Part shown: piece by piece, positions 6,282-14,408 of the stretch
How the letters are laid out: each line of letters starts with the position of its first letter
How positions within the stretch are numbered: position 1 is the stretch's first letter
From: Caldifarciminota bacterium
Lineage (GTDB): Bacteria > Hydrothermota > Tepidihabitantia > B3-TA06
Direction: 5' to 3'
Length of the DNA stretch: 36,619 nucleotides
NCBI GenBank assembly: GCA_023128825.1
Contig: JAGMDF010000077.1
Span: 1 to 36,619, forward strand
The notes under the pieces: model-generated
The model's input: only the letters and a program-made list of their open reading frames with translations
What the model was told of the DNA's origin: nothing
The model's database searches: none
Program-made: the position numbers and the translations under genes

Positions 6282-8270
6282 CTAGTGTATAACAACCACT
6301 CGACCTTTGGCGGTATGTGCAGGCGTGACGAATGAGTAGAAGTAGACACCGGCAGGCACCGCTGATGCGTCCCAGGTAAGCGTGCGGGTGCCATCGAGCG
6401 TGCCTTTGAATAGGGTCTCAATCAGTTTACCCGCGGCGTCGTAGATCTTAAGCGAGGCATGGGTGCCAGGTGCGCTTACGCTGAAGACCACGGAGCCCGA
6501 GATCGGATGCTGACCCACAACCTCGACAACAGGGACGTTGTTAGGATTAGGATCCTCCTTCACGTGACTAATAATAGTATCTGGGCCGTCGCCTACATAC
6601 ACTTTGCTGCCCAGATACATCACCGGGTTGGTAGTAAAGACACCATTCGCAGGTCCACTCTGGACAACGGAGCCGGAGAAGAGGTCGTGGATGTAGGTTA
6701 CGTGAAGGATGCTATCTGAACCTATCCAGGGGTAGGCTGAGTGATACTCTTCACTTTCGCAATGGCCGACTTGAGCGTTAGGGCTGTGGGTGTTGGTGAC
6801 GTTAGTGATGAACGCGAACACATTGCCGCGTTCACGTAGGTCTTGTTCGGTCCAATCCGCGACCGGCCCCCAGGTGGCTCCGCCGTCGGTTGAGATAGCC
6901 GCATAGATATCGGCGTTGATGGTCATGCCTGCGCTTAGGTCAAGTGAATCCCACTGACCTGTCCAGGTGAAGATCATGTCGTCGCCCGAGCCTATAGCGG
7001 CAAGCTGCGGGTTCCAGCAACCGAGTCCAGGGTAGAAATAGTCGGCGAACTCGGCGATACCCCAGAAGTGTCCTTCCCAGAGGAAATGAATGGTATCTCC
7101 ATCCGGGTCACGAGGGACTAACATAGAGCAGGGACTGGATGCAATCGTAACCTCCTTGTGTGCTTCGCTCCAGTGAGCCATTCTCATGTACACGCGAACG
7201 TTGGAACCGATCCAAACAGCCGTGTCGCCTTCTATCCAATGGGAGCGCCACCCTTCTCCGAAGCCGATGTGAAGATTGCCGGCCCCATCGTAAGCACAAT
7301 CAATACTCCTGGTGATAGCCGCAAGAAGAACGGTGTCCCGGCTGTCCGGCGCCTCATCCTCATAGAGGCCATCAGTAACCTTGACAGGAGCGCTCCAGCT
7401 TGCACCGTTATTTGTAGACTCGACGTAATACACATGTCCGATGCCAGCCCTGTGCAAGTCGGTTCTACCCTTGAAGGGAAGACCGGACACCCATGCTATT
7501 GCCACCTTGCCGTCCGCCGATGCGGTCATGGCAGCGTCGCTGCCGGCGTCTTCGGCAAGAACCTGCCAGGGGGAGAAGGTCTGCCCTTGATCGGTGGAAC
7601 GAGAGTAGTAGAGATAGTGAACATTGTCAGGGGGGTGGTAAGGATCAGCCGGAGAGATGTGAGCAGTCACGTGGATGAAACCGTCGTTGTCAACAACGAT
7701 GTGCGGCCATATCGGCTGCTCGGGAACGGTAACGGGATCAACATCGACCGGTGAGCTGAATGCGCCTAGCTTGGGTGCAGCGTCCACTACAACGGCTGAA
7801 ACATTATCAGTAGTCGGCGTATGATGGAAAGCGATTACTGCCCGGCCGTCGGAAAGAGCACCCATAGTGGTGTAACCCGCACGGGGAACCCCGGAGGCCT
7901 TCACGCCGTCCGGCCAGTAGTCAGGGAAGCTCCCGGAAGCCTTTTCCCACACATTGTAGTAGATGTCGCGTGCAGCAAAGGTCTCGTCTTCCGAATGCAT
8001 CCAGCAGATCTGAGCGTCTCCGATGGTGTCAACCGCAATACGGTTGCCCATCGCACCGTTCTGCTGATAATCGTACATGGTAACACCGCCCCGGTCGCCT
8101 GCGACCAGAGGCGCGGCTGTACTGAAGAGGGTAGCGGTTACTGGTCCGTCCTTCAGGGGCAGGACCGGGGCAACAGAGAATTCCATCCCTTCCGGTATCG
8201 GGATAGGACCGTATGCCGCAAAGGCGGCCACCGCAAGGACCACCGTCAGCACCATGAGTTTTTTAAGCAT
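6282..8270 (-). CDS. Large secreted protein with sialidase/BNR-like repeats and a C-terminal FlgD/Por-secretion-like domain
   Basis: The 662-residue protein starts with a clear signal peptide (MLKKLMVLTVVLAVAAFAAYG). The body carries BNR/Asp-box-like segments such as STDQGQTFSPW, STNNGASWSAPVKVTDG and STDGGATWGPV, the S-x-D-x-G-x-T-W pattern of sialidase-type six-bladed propellers. The last ~75 residues (VSFSVSAPGTHASLKIYDAAGKLI...WDASAVPAGVYFYSF...KGRVVVIH) match the Ig-like FlgD/T9SS type-A tail pattern: IYDxxGrlv, W-D-x-x-x-x-x-x-G-x-Y, and a final VV-basic stretch. Such tails anchor or export proteins in many diderm candidate phyla. The ATG at 8270 has AAAGGAGAA at good spacing. Catalytic sialidase residues were not verified; a structural or binding role is equally possible. 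Confidence 0.8.
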   Translation of the reverse strand: MLKKLMVLTVVLAVAAFAAYGPIPIPEGMEFSVAPVLPLKDGPVTATLFSTAAPLVAGDRGGVTMYDYQQNGAMGNRIAVDTIGDAQICWMHSEDETFAARDIYYNVWEKASGSFPDYWPDGVKASGVPRAGYTTMGALSDGRAVIAFHHTPTTDNVSAVVVDAAPKLGAFSSPVDVDPVTVPEQPIWPHIVVDNDGFIHVTAHISPADPYHPPDNVHYLYYSRSTDQGQTFSPWQVLAEDAGSDAAMTASADGKVAIAWVSGLPFKGRTDLHRAGIGHVYYVESTNNGASWSAPVKVTDGLYEDEAPDSRDTVLLAAITRSIDCAYDGAGNLHIGFGEGWRSHWIEGDTAVWIGSNVRVYMRMAHWSEAHKEVTIASSPCSMLVPRDPDGDTIHFLWEGHFWGIAEFADYFYPGLGCWNPQLAAIGSGDDMIFTWTGQWDSLDLSAGMTINADIYAAISTDGGATWGPVADWTEQDLRERGNVFAFITNVTNTHSPNAQVGHCESEEYHSAYPWIGSDSILHVTYIHDLFSGSVVQSGPANGVFTTNPVMYLGSKVYVGDGPDTIISHVKEDPNPNNVPVVEVVGQHPISGSVVFSVSAPGTHASLKIYDAAGKLIETLFKGTLDGTRTLTWDASAVPAGVYFYSFVTPAHTAKGRVVVIH

Positions 8271-8484
8271 TTATGTTCTCCTTTTTGACGAATCGGCAGC
8301 CGCCGATTCGCGGTTTCTCCCTGTAGGATGGTTCTCTTAAGAAACCATCCAGGGTATCTTGGCTTATAGATGAAAAGTTGAGGATTTGAGGAAACTCCCA
8401 CCCTATACATACCCCTCTACAGCGCCCTTTTGCCTCCTGGGATTGAGCACATAGAAATTTCATCCGACCCATAAAGACCTTCAT
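8263..8484 (-). CDS. Possible leader ORF upstream of the 6282-8270 gene
   Basis: An ATG lies 4 bases after the -10 box of the promoter at 8489-8516, as in the leaderless genes of this window. It opens a 73-codon frame that ends in TAA overlapping the next start by 8 bases (ATGCTTAA), the same overlap type used inside the 2966-6108 operon. The product is Cys-rich at its N-terminal half and has no recognised family. The same DNA forms two strong hairpins, so it may instead be only a structured untranslated leader, which I consider more likely. Confidence 0.2.
   Translation of the reverse strand: MKVFMGRMKFLCAQSQEAKGRCRGVCIGWEFPQILNFSSISQDTLDGFLREPSYREKPRIGGCRFVKKENINA
8281..8352 (-). promoter_or_regulatory. 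Two hairpins in the leader of the 6282-8270 gene
   Basis: Read on the minus strand, CCCTG-GATGGTT...AACCATC-CTA-CAGGG forms an extended stem. It is followed by CGAATCGGC-GGCT-GCCGATTCG, a perfect 9-bp stem, ending 11 bases before the ribosome-binding site. There is no T run after the second stem. This could affect translation or mRNA stability; no known riboswitch class was recognised. Confidence 0.5.
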
Positions 8485-8488
8485 ATTT

Positions 8489-8516
8489 ATCATAGGTAGA
8501 TTTAGGGATATGTCAA
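8489..8516 (-). promoter_or_regulatory. Promoter of the 6282-8270 gene
   Basis: TTGACA (8516-8511), 16 bases, TATGAT (8494-8489) on the minus strand. The predicted start near 8482 leaves a leader of about 210 bases. Confidence 0.6.
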
Positions 8517-8520
8517 GCCC

Positions 8521-8683
8521 CCCGTAACACCACCCGTAACACCCGTACCCATAACACCCGTACCCGTACCCCTGCGGGGCATTCTCATTATTACTTGGAG
8601 CTTACGCTCCAGAACATCTAAGGATATAACACCCGCACCCGTAACACCCGTAACACCACCCGTAAAACCACCCGTAAAACACC
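8521..8683. repeat. Degenerate CCCGTAACA arrays with interspersed hairpins
   Basis: Two runs of CCCGTAACA/CCCGTACC-type 8-10-mers (8521-8571 and 8625-8683) flank small hairpins such as GGAGC-TTAC-GCTCC and CCCTGCGGGG. No coding frame is convincing across 8520-8865. Confidence 0.75.
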
Positions 8684-8772
8684 GTTTCCCCTTCGGGGCA
8701 TTCCTGACTGCCTATGGAGATAGAAAGTATGGGTACGGCACAGCGTGCCACTACCGCTCTACATTCTTCCCT

Positions 8773-8828
8773 CTCCGATCTTTTTCCCGCAGGGGAAAAG
8801 GAGGATTTACGTCGGGGTCCCCGCCAGG
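8773..8828 (-). repeat. CTTTT...AAAAGATCG hairpin (copy b) joined to a GGGGACCCC element
   Basis: On the minus strand GGGGACCCCGACGT is followed by ATCCTCCTTTTCCCC, a short loop and GGGAAAAAGATCGGAG. The order GGGGACCCCGA then ATCCTCC-hairpin-GATCGGAG is the same as at 1600-1653, so the two elements form a composite seen twice. Confidence 0.6.
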
Positions 8829-8846
8829 ATACGAAGTAGCCTGGGT

Positions 8847-8868
8847 GTGTTACGGGTGTTACGGGTTA
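8847..8868 (-). repeat. CCCGTAACA repeats abutting the stop of the second CNNM gene
   Basis: On the minus strand the stop codon TAA is followed directly by CCCGTAACA CCCGTAACA. The coding sequence thus ends exactly where the repeat begins. Confidence 0.75.
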
Positions 8869-9792
8869 TTCCTCGTTGCGGATCTCGCCTATGAACTCCT
8901 CCAAGAGGTCCTCGAGGGTAACAAGCCCAATAGGTTTTTCTTCCCTGTCCAAAACGATCGCCATATGCGCCCTGTTCGACTGCATGGTGCGCAGAAGCTC
9001 GGTGATGCGGGCGCCCGGCGTGGTGAAGAAGGGCCTGCTCAATCTGGGTCTTTCCCGCAGGAGGTCCTTGGCGTGCAGGATGCCCTTGATGTGGTCGGTG
9101 CGGCGATCCAAAACAGGGTAACGTGTGAATCCCTCCTGCTCAATCACCTTGAATATCGTCCTGCGTTTGGTCCCGGACTTCAGCGTTACCACGCGATCCC
9201 ATGGGGTCATCACGTCGCCAAGAGGGGTGTCGAAGGCGCTGAACAGGTTGGCCACGCGAGGTGAGGTCTTCTCCTCGATACTTCCGATCTTTTCGCCGAG
9301 TCTCAGTGCGGTGAGCATATCCAGCCGGGTGATGGAGAGGCGTTCGCCTCTTTTCTCCTTTCTCTTAGGACGATGAAAGAGGCTTCTGAAGGGTTTTGAG
9401 AGCACTATCGCCACGGAATAGAAAGGAGAGGTTGCTATCACCGTTCTTTCCGCGTTCAACCGTGCCAGATTCTTGGGTAGATACTCGCCGAGCAGCAATC
9501 CTGCCGCCACACCTACGATGATAGCTACGCTCGTTCCCAAGGTTTCGTTGAATTGATCCACGAAGAAGGCGGTGAGGAACAATCCGGACAGTACAATCGC
9601 GATGTTGGTTCCTATAAGGGTGACCACCAGGAGGAGTTCGGGATTGTTTAAAAGCTCTATGGCCTTCTCCTGCCTGGGGGTTTTTTTAGAAAGATGAGCC
9701 ACCCGTACCGGGTTCGCCACCACATAGGCCGTTTCCGAGCCTTCAAAGAACCCCTGGATGAATATGAAGAGTATGCCTAAAAGAAGCGTCAC
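8866..9792 (-). CDS. CNNM/CorC-type membrane protein lacking the C-terminal CorC_HlyC domain
   Basis: This is the second of two adjacent CNNM-like (DUF21 plus CBS pair) proteins, a family linked to Mg2+ or other divalent-cation transport. The N-terminal DUF21 part has hydrophobic spans including LLLGILFIFIQGFFEGSETAYV and LLLVVTLIGTNIAIVLSGLFLTAFF, and the SETA motif. The CBS pair follows (GDVMTPWDRVVTLKSG...YPVLDRRTDHIKGILHAKDLL; MAIVLDREEKPIGLVTLEDLLEEFIGEI). At 308 residues it stops right after the second CBS domain, unlike its neighbour, and its stop codon touches a CCCGTAACA repeat. It starts with GTG overlapping the previous stop by 4 bases (GTGA), so it is coupled to the upstream paralogue; the pair may form a heterodimer. 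Confidence 0.85.
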   Translation of the reverse strand: MTLLLGILFIFIQGFFEGSETAYVVANPVRVAHLSKKTPRQEKAIELLNNPELLLVVTLIGTNIAIVLSGLFLTAFFVDQFNETLGTSVAIIVGVAAGLLLGEYLPKNLARLNAERTVIATSPFYSVAIVLSKPFRSLFHRPKRKEKRGERLSITRLDMLTALRLGEKIGSIEEKTSPRVANLFSAFDTPLGDVMTPWDRVVTLKSGTKRRTIFKVIEQEGFTRYPVLDRRTDHIKGILHAKDLLRERPRLSRPFFTTPGARITELLRTMQSNRAHMAIVLDREEKPIGLVTLEDLLEEFIGEIRNEE

Positions 9793-11018
9793 CTGGTCCT
9801 CTTTTGTTCCAGCAGAACCTTTTCTATACGCAGGCGTCTTACGCTTCGAACAGTAAGATCGATTCCCTTGTAGCTCATCTTCTCCCCGCGCTTCGGTATG
9901 TGCCCCAGCTCGTGGGTTATGAGCTCTGAGAGCCTGTCGAACTCCTCCTCGGCCTCCCGGAACGCGTCGTCAAAAAACTCGTTGAGTTTGGCCAGATCTA
10001 TGTCGCCGTCTACAACATATCTCCCGCGAGCAAGACGCTTGTAGGGAACCCCGGTGTCGTACTCGTCCACTATCTCGCCGAAGATTGCCTCGAGTATATC
10101 CTCAAGCGTCACCAGTCCTGCGATGCCGCCGAACTCGTCCACCACTATGGCTATATGCTGATCGGAGCGCCGCAGCTCTTCCAGAAGTTCTGAAAGGACT
10201 TTGGTTTCAGGCACGAAGTAAGGCTCGCGCATGAGTTTCTTCAGGGACGTTCTAGGCGGTGCGGTAAGCAGATCCTTTGTGTAAAGCAGGCCGACTATCT
10301 TGTCGGTGGTGTCCTCGTAGATCGGGTAACGGGATTTATGTGTCCGGCGGGCGTAGGCAAGCGCTTTGTATCGAGTTGTGTTTACAGGAAGGGCACTCAT
10401 CTCCACACGAGGGGTCATCACCTCCCTTACCATGCGTTCACCCAGATCCACGAGGTTTTCCATGATCTGTTCCTCCTGCGGGCGAAGTATGCCGTAACGC
10501 ACCGCCATATCAATCATGGTTTTGACCTCCTCGTCAGTGGGAAAGGGACGTTCCCTGGGGCGGCCCCGGAAGATCAATCCGGCCAGTGAAGAGAGGACCC
10601 AGGTCAGGGGGAAGAACAGCCACCGGAAGAATATCAATACAGGCGCATAGAGCCGGGCAATTGTTATCGGTAGCCTTACCGCAACAATCTTGGGTGTTAT
10701 ATCGCCAGCGAGAAGAAGCACCACGATCATCAGAGCCGCGCCTATGGAGAGGATCTTGGTTTCATTCCACCCCCAGCGCTTTGATGTCATTATGAGCAGG
10801 GTTGTCCAGAGCGAGGTGGCGGCGAAGTTGACGATGAGATTGCCCGAAAGGATCGTTCCAAGAAGCCGGTCGCGTGATGAGAGCAGCCTGCGCACGAGCC
10901 CTGCCTGCTCAAGCCGCGCACTTCGCAGCGGCGAGATGGAAAAGTATGCGGTCTCAGCGCTTGAGAAGAAGGCGCTTGCCACAAGAAGGATAAGGATGGC
11001 CGTAAGAATCGGGATCAT
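9789..11018 (-). CDS. CNNM/CorC-type (hemolysin-like) membrane protein with DUF21, CBS pair and CorC_HlyC domain
   Basis: A 409-residue full-length member. Residues 1-190 form the DUF21 membrane domain (MIPILTAILILLVASAFFSSAETAYFSIS; later ITPKIVAVRLPITIARLYAPVLIFF). The linker EQIMENLVDLGERMVREVMTPRVEM leads into two CBS domains (YPIYEDTTDKIVGLLYTKDLL; HIAIVVDEFGGIAGLVTLEDILEAIFGEIVDEYD). A CorC_HlyC domain follows (YVVDGDIDLAKLNEFF...FDRLSELITHELGHIPKRGEKMSYKGI). The family is tied to divalent-cation efflux or transport. The ATG at 11018 is preferred; a TTG 3 bases upstream is possible. The gene starts 3 bases after the ybeY stop in the phoH-pgpH-ybeY operon, a common bacterial arrangement. 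Confidence 0.92.
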   Translation of the reverse strand: MIPILTAILILLVASAFFSSAETAYFSISPLRSARLEQAGLVRRLLSSRDRLLGTILSGNLIVNFAATSLWTTLLIMTSKRWGWNETKILSIGAALMIVVLLLAGDITPKIVAVRLPITIARLYAPVLIFFRWLFFPLTWVLSSLAGLIFRGRPRERPFPTDEEVKTMIDMAVRYGILRPQEEQIMENLVDLGERMVREVMTPRVEMSALPVNTTRYKALAYARRTHKSRYPIYEDTTDKIVGLLYTKDLLTAPPRTSLKKLMREPYFVPETKVLSELLEELRRSDQHIAIVVDEFGGIAGLVTLEDILEAIFGEIVDEYDTGVPYKRLARGRYVVDGDIDLAKLNEFFDDAFREAEEEFDRLSELITHELGHIPKRGEKMSYKGIDLTVRSVRRLRIEKVLLEQKRTR

Positions 11019-11021
11019 CAA

Positions 11022-11402
11022 TTATCCCAGGTAGCGTTTCATTATTGGTTTCATCCGGGGGTGTGTGTATCCCAAAAGATGCAGAAGCCCGTGGAGCACG
11101 AGCCTTTCTATTTCTTCTTCCTCGCTTACACCGTAATATCTAGCTTGCTCGCGTGCGCGGTCAAGGGAGACGTAAACCTCCCCAAGGAAATCCGGCTCCT
11201 CAAAGTCAAAGGCCAGCACGTCGGTGGGTCCTTTGCGCCCCTTGAAGCGTTCGTTTAGATCCCTGAGCGTTTCGTCGTCCGTTAGCACTATATTGACCCG
11301 CTTGCTGCAGCCCTTAGCGTCAAGAACGCTTTTTACGAGTCTTCGCAGGGCTGCTTTTCTTTGAATTCTTCTTGGGGCTAGTAGCGTTATTCTTTTTCTC
11401 AT
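11022..11402 (-). CDS. ybeY: Endoribonuclease YbeY (16S rRNA maturation, ribosome quality control)
   Basis: YbeY is a zinc-dependent single-strand endoribonuclease acting in 16S rRNA 3'-end maturation. The metal site HGLLHLLGYTH (H-x3-H-x5-H) is intact. The preceding core is typical: NIVLTDDETLRDLNERFKGRKGPTDVLAFDF and GEVYVSLDRAREQARYYG. At 126 residues it is a little shorter than most homologues, mainly by ending at KRYLG soon after the zinc site. ATG 11402 gives an N-terminus MRKRITLLAPRRIQRKAALRRLVKSV, whose first 27 codons overlap the end of the upstream pgpH gene in another frame (83 bases, 11320-11402). No Shine-Dalgarno is obvious, in keeping with coupling. A later start would remove the helix expected before the strand VNIVLTD. 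Confidence 0.9.
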   Translation of the reverse strand: MRKRITLLAPRRIQRKAALRRLVKSVLDAKGCSKRVNIVLTDDETLRDLNERFKGRKGPTDVLAFDFEEPDFLGEVYVSLDRAREQARYYGVSEEEEIERLVLHGLLHLLGYTHPRMKPIMKRYLG

Positions 11403-13428
11403 AACTGATTCTTGGGTGAAAGATCCCGATAAGGGTGGAGGTAAAGACCTTGCGTACCTCGTGGATGTCTGCGGTGGTGAATGGGCATTCATCCAGCTGG
11501 CCGTCCGAGATCTTCTCGTCCATTATCTCCTTTATGAATCTTTCCAGGTCTTCACGGTCCGTAAATCCATGGGCGCGCACCGCCGCCTCAACCGAGTCTG
11601 CAAGCATCACCAACGCCGCCTCCTTGGTTTGAGGTTTTGGCCCGGGGTAACGGAAGACCTCCTCTGGTACGGACTCTGCATCCTTGGTCTCAAGGTGCTT
11701 GCGGTAAAAGTACTCCATCCGTGTGGTTCCGTGATGCTGGGCTACTATATCGCGAATGGGACGCGGCAGCCGACAACGTTTTGCCATTATCAAACCTTTC
11801 TTGACGTGATTTGCGAGTATCAAGGCGGACATACGAGGCTTTAGCCCGTCATGGGGATTTTCTTCGTCCAGTTGGTTTTCTATAAAGTACTGGGGGTTTG
11901 CCATCTTGCCTATGTCGTGGTAGTAGCCGCTTGCAAGGACCAGGGCCGGGTTGGCTCCTATGATCCTGGCGGCGCGTTCGGCAAGGCTGCCCACAAGTAT
12001 GCTGTGGTGGTACGTTCCGGTTGCCTTGAGTGAGAGTTCCTTGAGCATCGGTCTGTTGAGATCGGCAAGCTCCGCAAGGCTAAGGGTTGAGGTGAAGCCG
12101 AATAGACGTTCTGCGGTAAAGAACGCGGCTGCAAGAAGTGCGAAGTTGATCACAGAATTTATGCCCGCCTCCAGTCCCAATACCGGCAGTTCACGAAGCG
12201 AGAAGTTGACCTTGGTCAGGATAAAGATTCCCCGCGCAACAACTCCTCCGCCGAGTATGAAACCGAAGGCTGCAACGAATCCTATACGGCGATGCATCAG
12301 GGGCAAAGCAAGCAGGGCGCCTGAGCCTGAAAGGAGTGCATAAAGTAGAAACTCAGGCTCAGTTTGCCAGGGAAGGTATATCAGTATGGAGACTGTACCT
12401 GCCAGGAGAATCCCTTCAAGTGGTCCAATAAACATGGCCACGGCTAACGCCAGAAAGCCGGTTGGGACGAACCACCATATTGAGAAGCGTCGCAGGATAA
12501 GGCTTGCTGCAAGCCCGACTACCAGCAGCATTGTCACATAAAGGAACTCACGAACCTTGAGCTCACGCCTTAAGAGGTAAAGGGCTAATCCCAGGCCCAA
12601 AAGGATTAATATGAATAGAAGATTCTGGCGGATGAAGAGCTGAAGTTTCAATCTCCAGTTGCCCTCGATTTCTGCGTTAAGGGCTGTGATTTTTTTAAGG
12701 GTCAAGGGATCGATGTGGCTGTTGGCTTCGACTATCAACTCTCCCCGTTCAACGAATCCCTCATAAGGGCTTACGCGGCTCCGTGCAGCTTCACGTCTTG
12801 CCTCGGTTTCCTCGCTGTCATACACCAGATTCGGGTTGGGCAAGATGATCCGTCTGAGTATGTCTGTCAGCAGGGCTGCCCTTTGTTTATCTGCGGTGAA
12901 GTGGCGTCGGGCTGAGTTCTCAATCAGGGTGTCCGCGTCCCAGAAGCCCAGTATGTTGTCTAAAGATTCCCCTATCTCCACTTCTCCCATAAGGACGACT
13001 ACCTTGCGTGCGGCAAGGTCTTCTTTCTCTCGGAAGTATCCTTGTGAGCTAATCACCTCTACGACGCTGTCTGCGGAGGCAAGCAGTTTCGAGCTGAGCA
13101 GTTCGCGTTTCTCTAAAGGGAGTTCACTGGCTATCGAGTCAGAGGTGCGCAGGTCTCGCAAGGTCTGCCGCCACTGGGTCTCGACTTCCTCCTTCAGAGC
13201 AAGGATAGGTAGAATCCCTGCTGCCGCGCTGTCCTGTTCGGCCACGAGACGGGTTGAATCCTTTGGAAGTGGAAAGGAGATAGGGGCGTAAAGATCCTTC
13301 TCGACCACATCACCCTCGGCATACTCCATTTTAGGGAGCGGTGCAAGAAGCGGTGCCAGGTTCAGGGCTGCAAGTACCGCTATAGCCGATGCGGCAAGAA
13401 GCAGCCTACGAAGGTTTTTTCTTCTCAT
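11320..13428 (-). CDS. pgpH: 7TM-HD cyclic-di-AMP phosphodiesterase (PgpH-like)
   Basis: Members of this family hydrolyse cyclic di-AMP in Gram-positive and other bacteria. The 702-residue architecture is standard. There is one N-terminal membrane span (LLLAASAIAVLAALNLAPLLA), a ~250-residue external 7TMR-HDED domain (AEGDVVEKDLYAPISFPLP...RVSPYEGFVERGELIVEANSHIDPL) and seven spans starting at LLFILILLGLGLALYLL. A cytosolic HD domain follows, with metal-binding motifs TYHHSILVGSLAERAA and YYHDIGKMANPQYFIENQ. The C-terminus ends in a Lys/Ser-rich tail that is encoded by DNA also read as the start of ybeY. Its ATG overlaps the phoH stop by 23 bases. The phoH-pgpH-ybeY order is widely conserved. 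Confidence 0.92.
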   Translation of the reverse strand: MRRKNLRRLLLAASAIAVLAALNLAPLLAPLPKMEYAEGDVVEKDLYAPISFPLPKDSTRLVAEQDSAAAGILPILALKEEVETQWRQTLRDLRTSDSIASELPLEKRELLSSKLLASADSVVEVISSQGYFREKEDLAARKVVVLMGEVEIGESLDNILGFWDADTLIENSARRHFTADKQRAALLTDILRRIILPNPNLVYDSEETEARREAARSRVSPYEGFVERGELIVEANSHIDPLTLKKITALNAEIEGNWRLKLQLFIRQNLLFILILLGLGLALYLLRRELKVREFLYVTMLLVVGLAASLILRRFSIWWFVPTGFLALAVAMFIGPLEGILLAGTVSILIYLPWQTEPEFLLYALLSGSGALLALPLMHRRIGFVAAFGFILGGGVVARGIFILTKVNFSLRELPVLGLEAGINSVINFALLAAAFFTAERLFGFTSTLSLAELADLNRPMLKELSLKATGTYHHSILVGSLAERAARIIGANPALVLASGYYHDIGKMANPQYFIENQLDEENPHDGLKPRMSALILANHVKKGLIMAKRCRLPRPIRDIVAQHHGTTRMEYFYRKHLETKDAESVPEEVFRYPGPKPQTKEAALVMLADSVEAAVRAHGFTDREDLERFIKEIMDEKISDGQLDECPFTTADIHEVRKVFTSTLIGIFHPRISYEKKNNATSPKKNSKKSSPAKTRKKRS

Positions 13429-14344
13429 ACGCCTCGATTATTGCCGATACCAGAGGCGGGCGAACCACGTCCGTAGAATCAAAGTAGATGAACGTTACGC
13501 CTTCGATCTCCGAAAGCAACCTCCTTGCATCAAGCAGCCCTGACTGCTCGGAATGCTCCAGATCGATCTGAGTAACGTCACCGGTTATTATTGAATGAGA
13601 GTTCCAGCCAAGACGGGTCAAAAACATCTTCATCTGTATGGGGGTGGTGTTCTGGGCCTCGTCAAGGATGGTGTAGGCGTCCGAAAGTGTTCTGCCTCTC
13701 ATGAAAGCAAGCGGCGCTATCTCGATAACCTGATTATCCAAAAAGCGTCTCATGCGTTCGGCTGGGATCATGTCGGAGAGCGCATCGTAAAGCGGACGCA
13801 GGTATGGATCAACCTTCTCCTTCAAGTCCCCTGGAAGGAATCCAAGGGATTCCCCAGCCTCAACCGCTGGTCGGGTCAGGATGATGCGGTCGATCTGGTC
13901 GTTTGTGAGCGCCTCGACCGCCTTGGCAACCGCGAGATAGGTCTTGCCAGTTCCTGCCGGCCCGATGCTGAAGGTTATCGAGTTTTCATCTATACTTTTT
14001 ATGTATCTTTGCTGATGCTCGGACTGGGGGCGAATGACCTTGCGCGGGGTGTAGATCACGCCCTCTTCCTGTTCGCTTCGGTTACGGGGCTTCCGCACGC
14101 CTTCCGTCTCGGCAAGCACTATCTCCGGGGTAATGATTCTTCCTGAGCGTATCATCCTACAGAGGCGTCCCACGAGGTCGACAACCTTGTCTACCTCGGC
14201 ATCCTTACCCTCGAGGGTGAGCTTTGTTCCCCTTGCCACAATCTGTACGTCAAAGTTTCCTCGCAGGGCACGCAAATTCTCCTCCCCCACCCCTGTTAAA
14301 AGCAGGGGATCAACGTCCTTCATCTTCAGGATACGTCGTGACAT
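13406..14344 (-). CDS. phoH: PhoH-like ATPase
   Basis: A 312-residue cytosolic P-loop NTPase of the PhoH/RhaPR type. There is a small N-terminal KH-like region (about residues 1-75: VDPLLLTGVGEENLRALRGNFDVQIVARGTKLTLEG). Walker A GPAGTGKT is at 128-135 and Walker B ILDEAQ at 226-231. The sensor-like SIITGDVTQIDL and the family motifs LTRPAVEAGESLGFLPGDL and PLAFMRGRTL are also present. It is thought to act in RNA metabolism; linkage to ybeY supports that. ATG 14344 is the first start; no ribosome-binding site or strong promoter was found just upstream, and a hairpin at 14365-14392 separates it from the LysM gene. The promoter of this five-gene operon is therefore unresolved; read-through is possible. 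Confidence 0.94.
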   Translation of the reverse strand: MSRRILKMKDVDPLLLTGVGEENLRALRGNFDVQIVARGTKLTLEGKDAEVDKVVDLVGRLCRMIRSGRIITPEIVLAETEGVRKPRNRSEQEEGVIYTPRKVIRPQSEHQQRYIKSIDENSITFSIGPAGTGKTYLAVAKAVEALTNDQIDRIILTRPAVEAGESLGFLPGDLKEKVDPYLRPLYDALSDMIPAERMRRFLDNQVIEIAPLAFMRGRTLSDAYTILDEAQNTTPIQMKMFLTRLGWNSHSIITGDVTQIDLEHSEQSGLLDARRLLSEIEGVTFIYFDSTDVVRPPLVSAIIEAYEKKKPS

Positions 14345-14364
14345 GGGTCAAGGGAAGATGGGAA

Positions 14365-14392
14365 GAGGGGAAGACTAATTCGTCTTCCCCTC
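14365..14392 (-). terminator. Hairpin between the LysM gene and phoH
   Basis: GAGGGGAAGAC and GTCTTCCCCTC form an 11-bp stem with a 6-base loop. On the minus strand it lies just after the LysM gene and is followed by a pyrimidine-rich but not T-rich stretch, so it may be a partial terminator controlling read-through into phoH. Confidence 0.5.
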
Positions 14393-14408
14393 AATAATCA
14401 TATCGGGC

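Noticed and set aside
8281-8480. RNase P RNA or a known riboswitch in the leader
   Set aside because: GAGGAAACTCC near 8388 recalls a piece of RNase P RNA, but on the wrong strand for the transcript and without the other conserved parts. No c-di-GMP, TPP, cobalamin or SAM signature was found.
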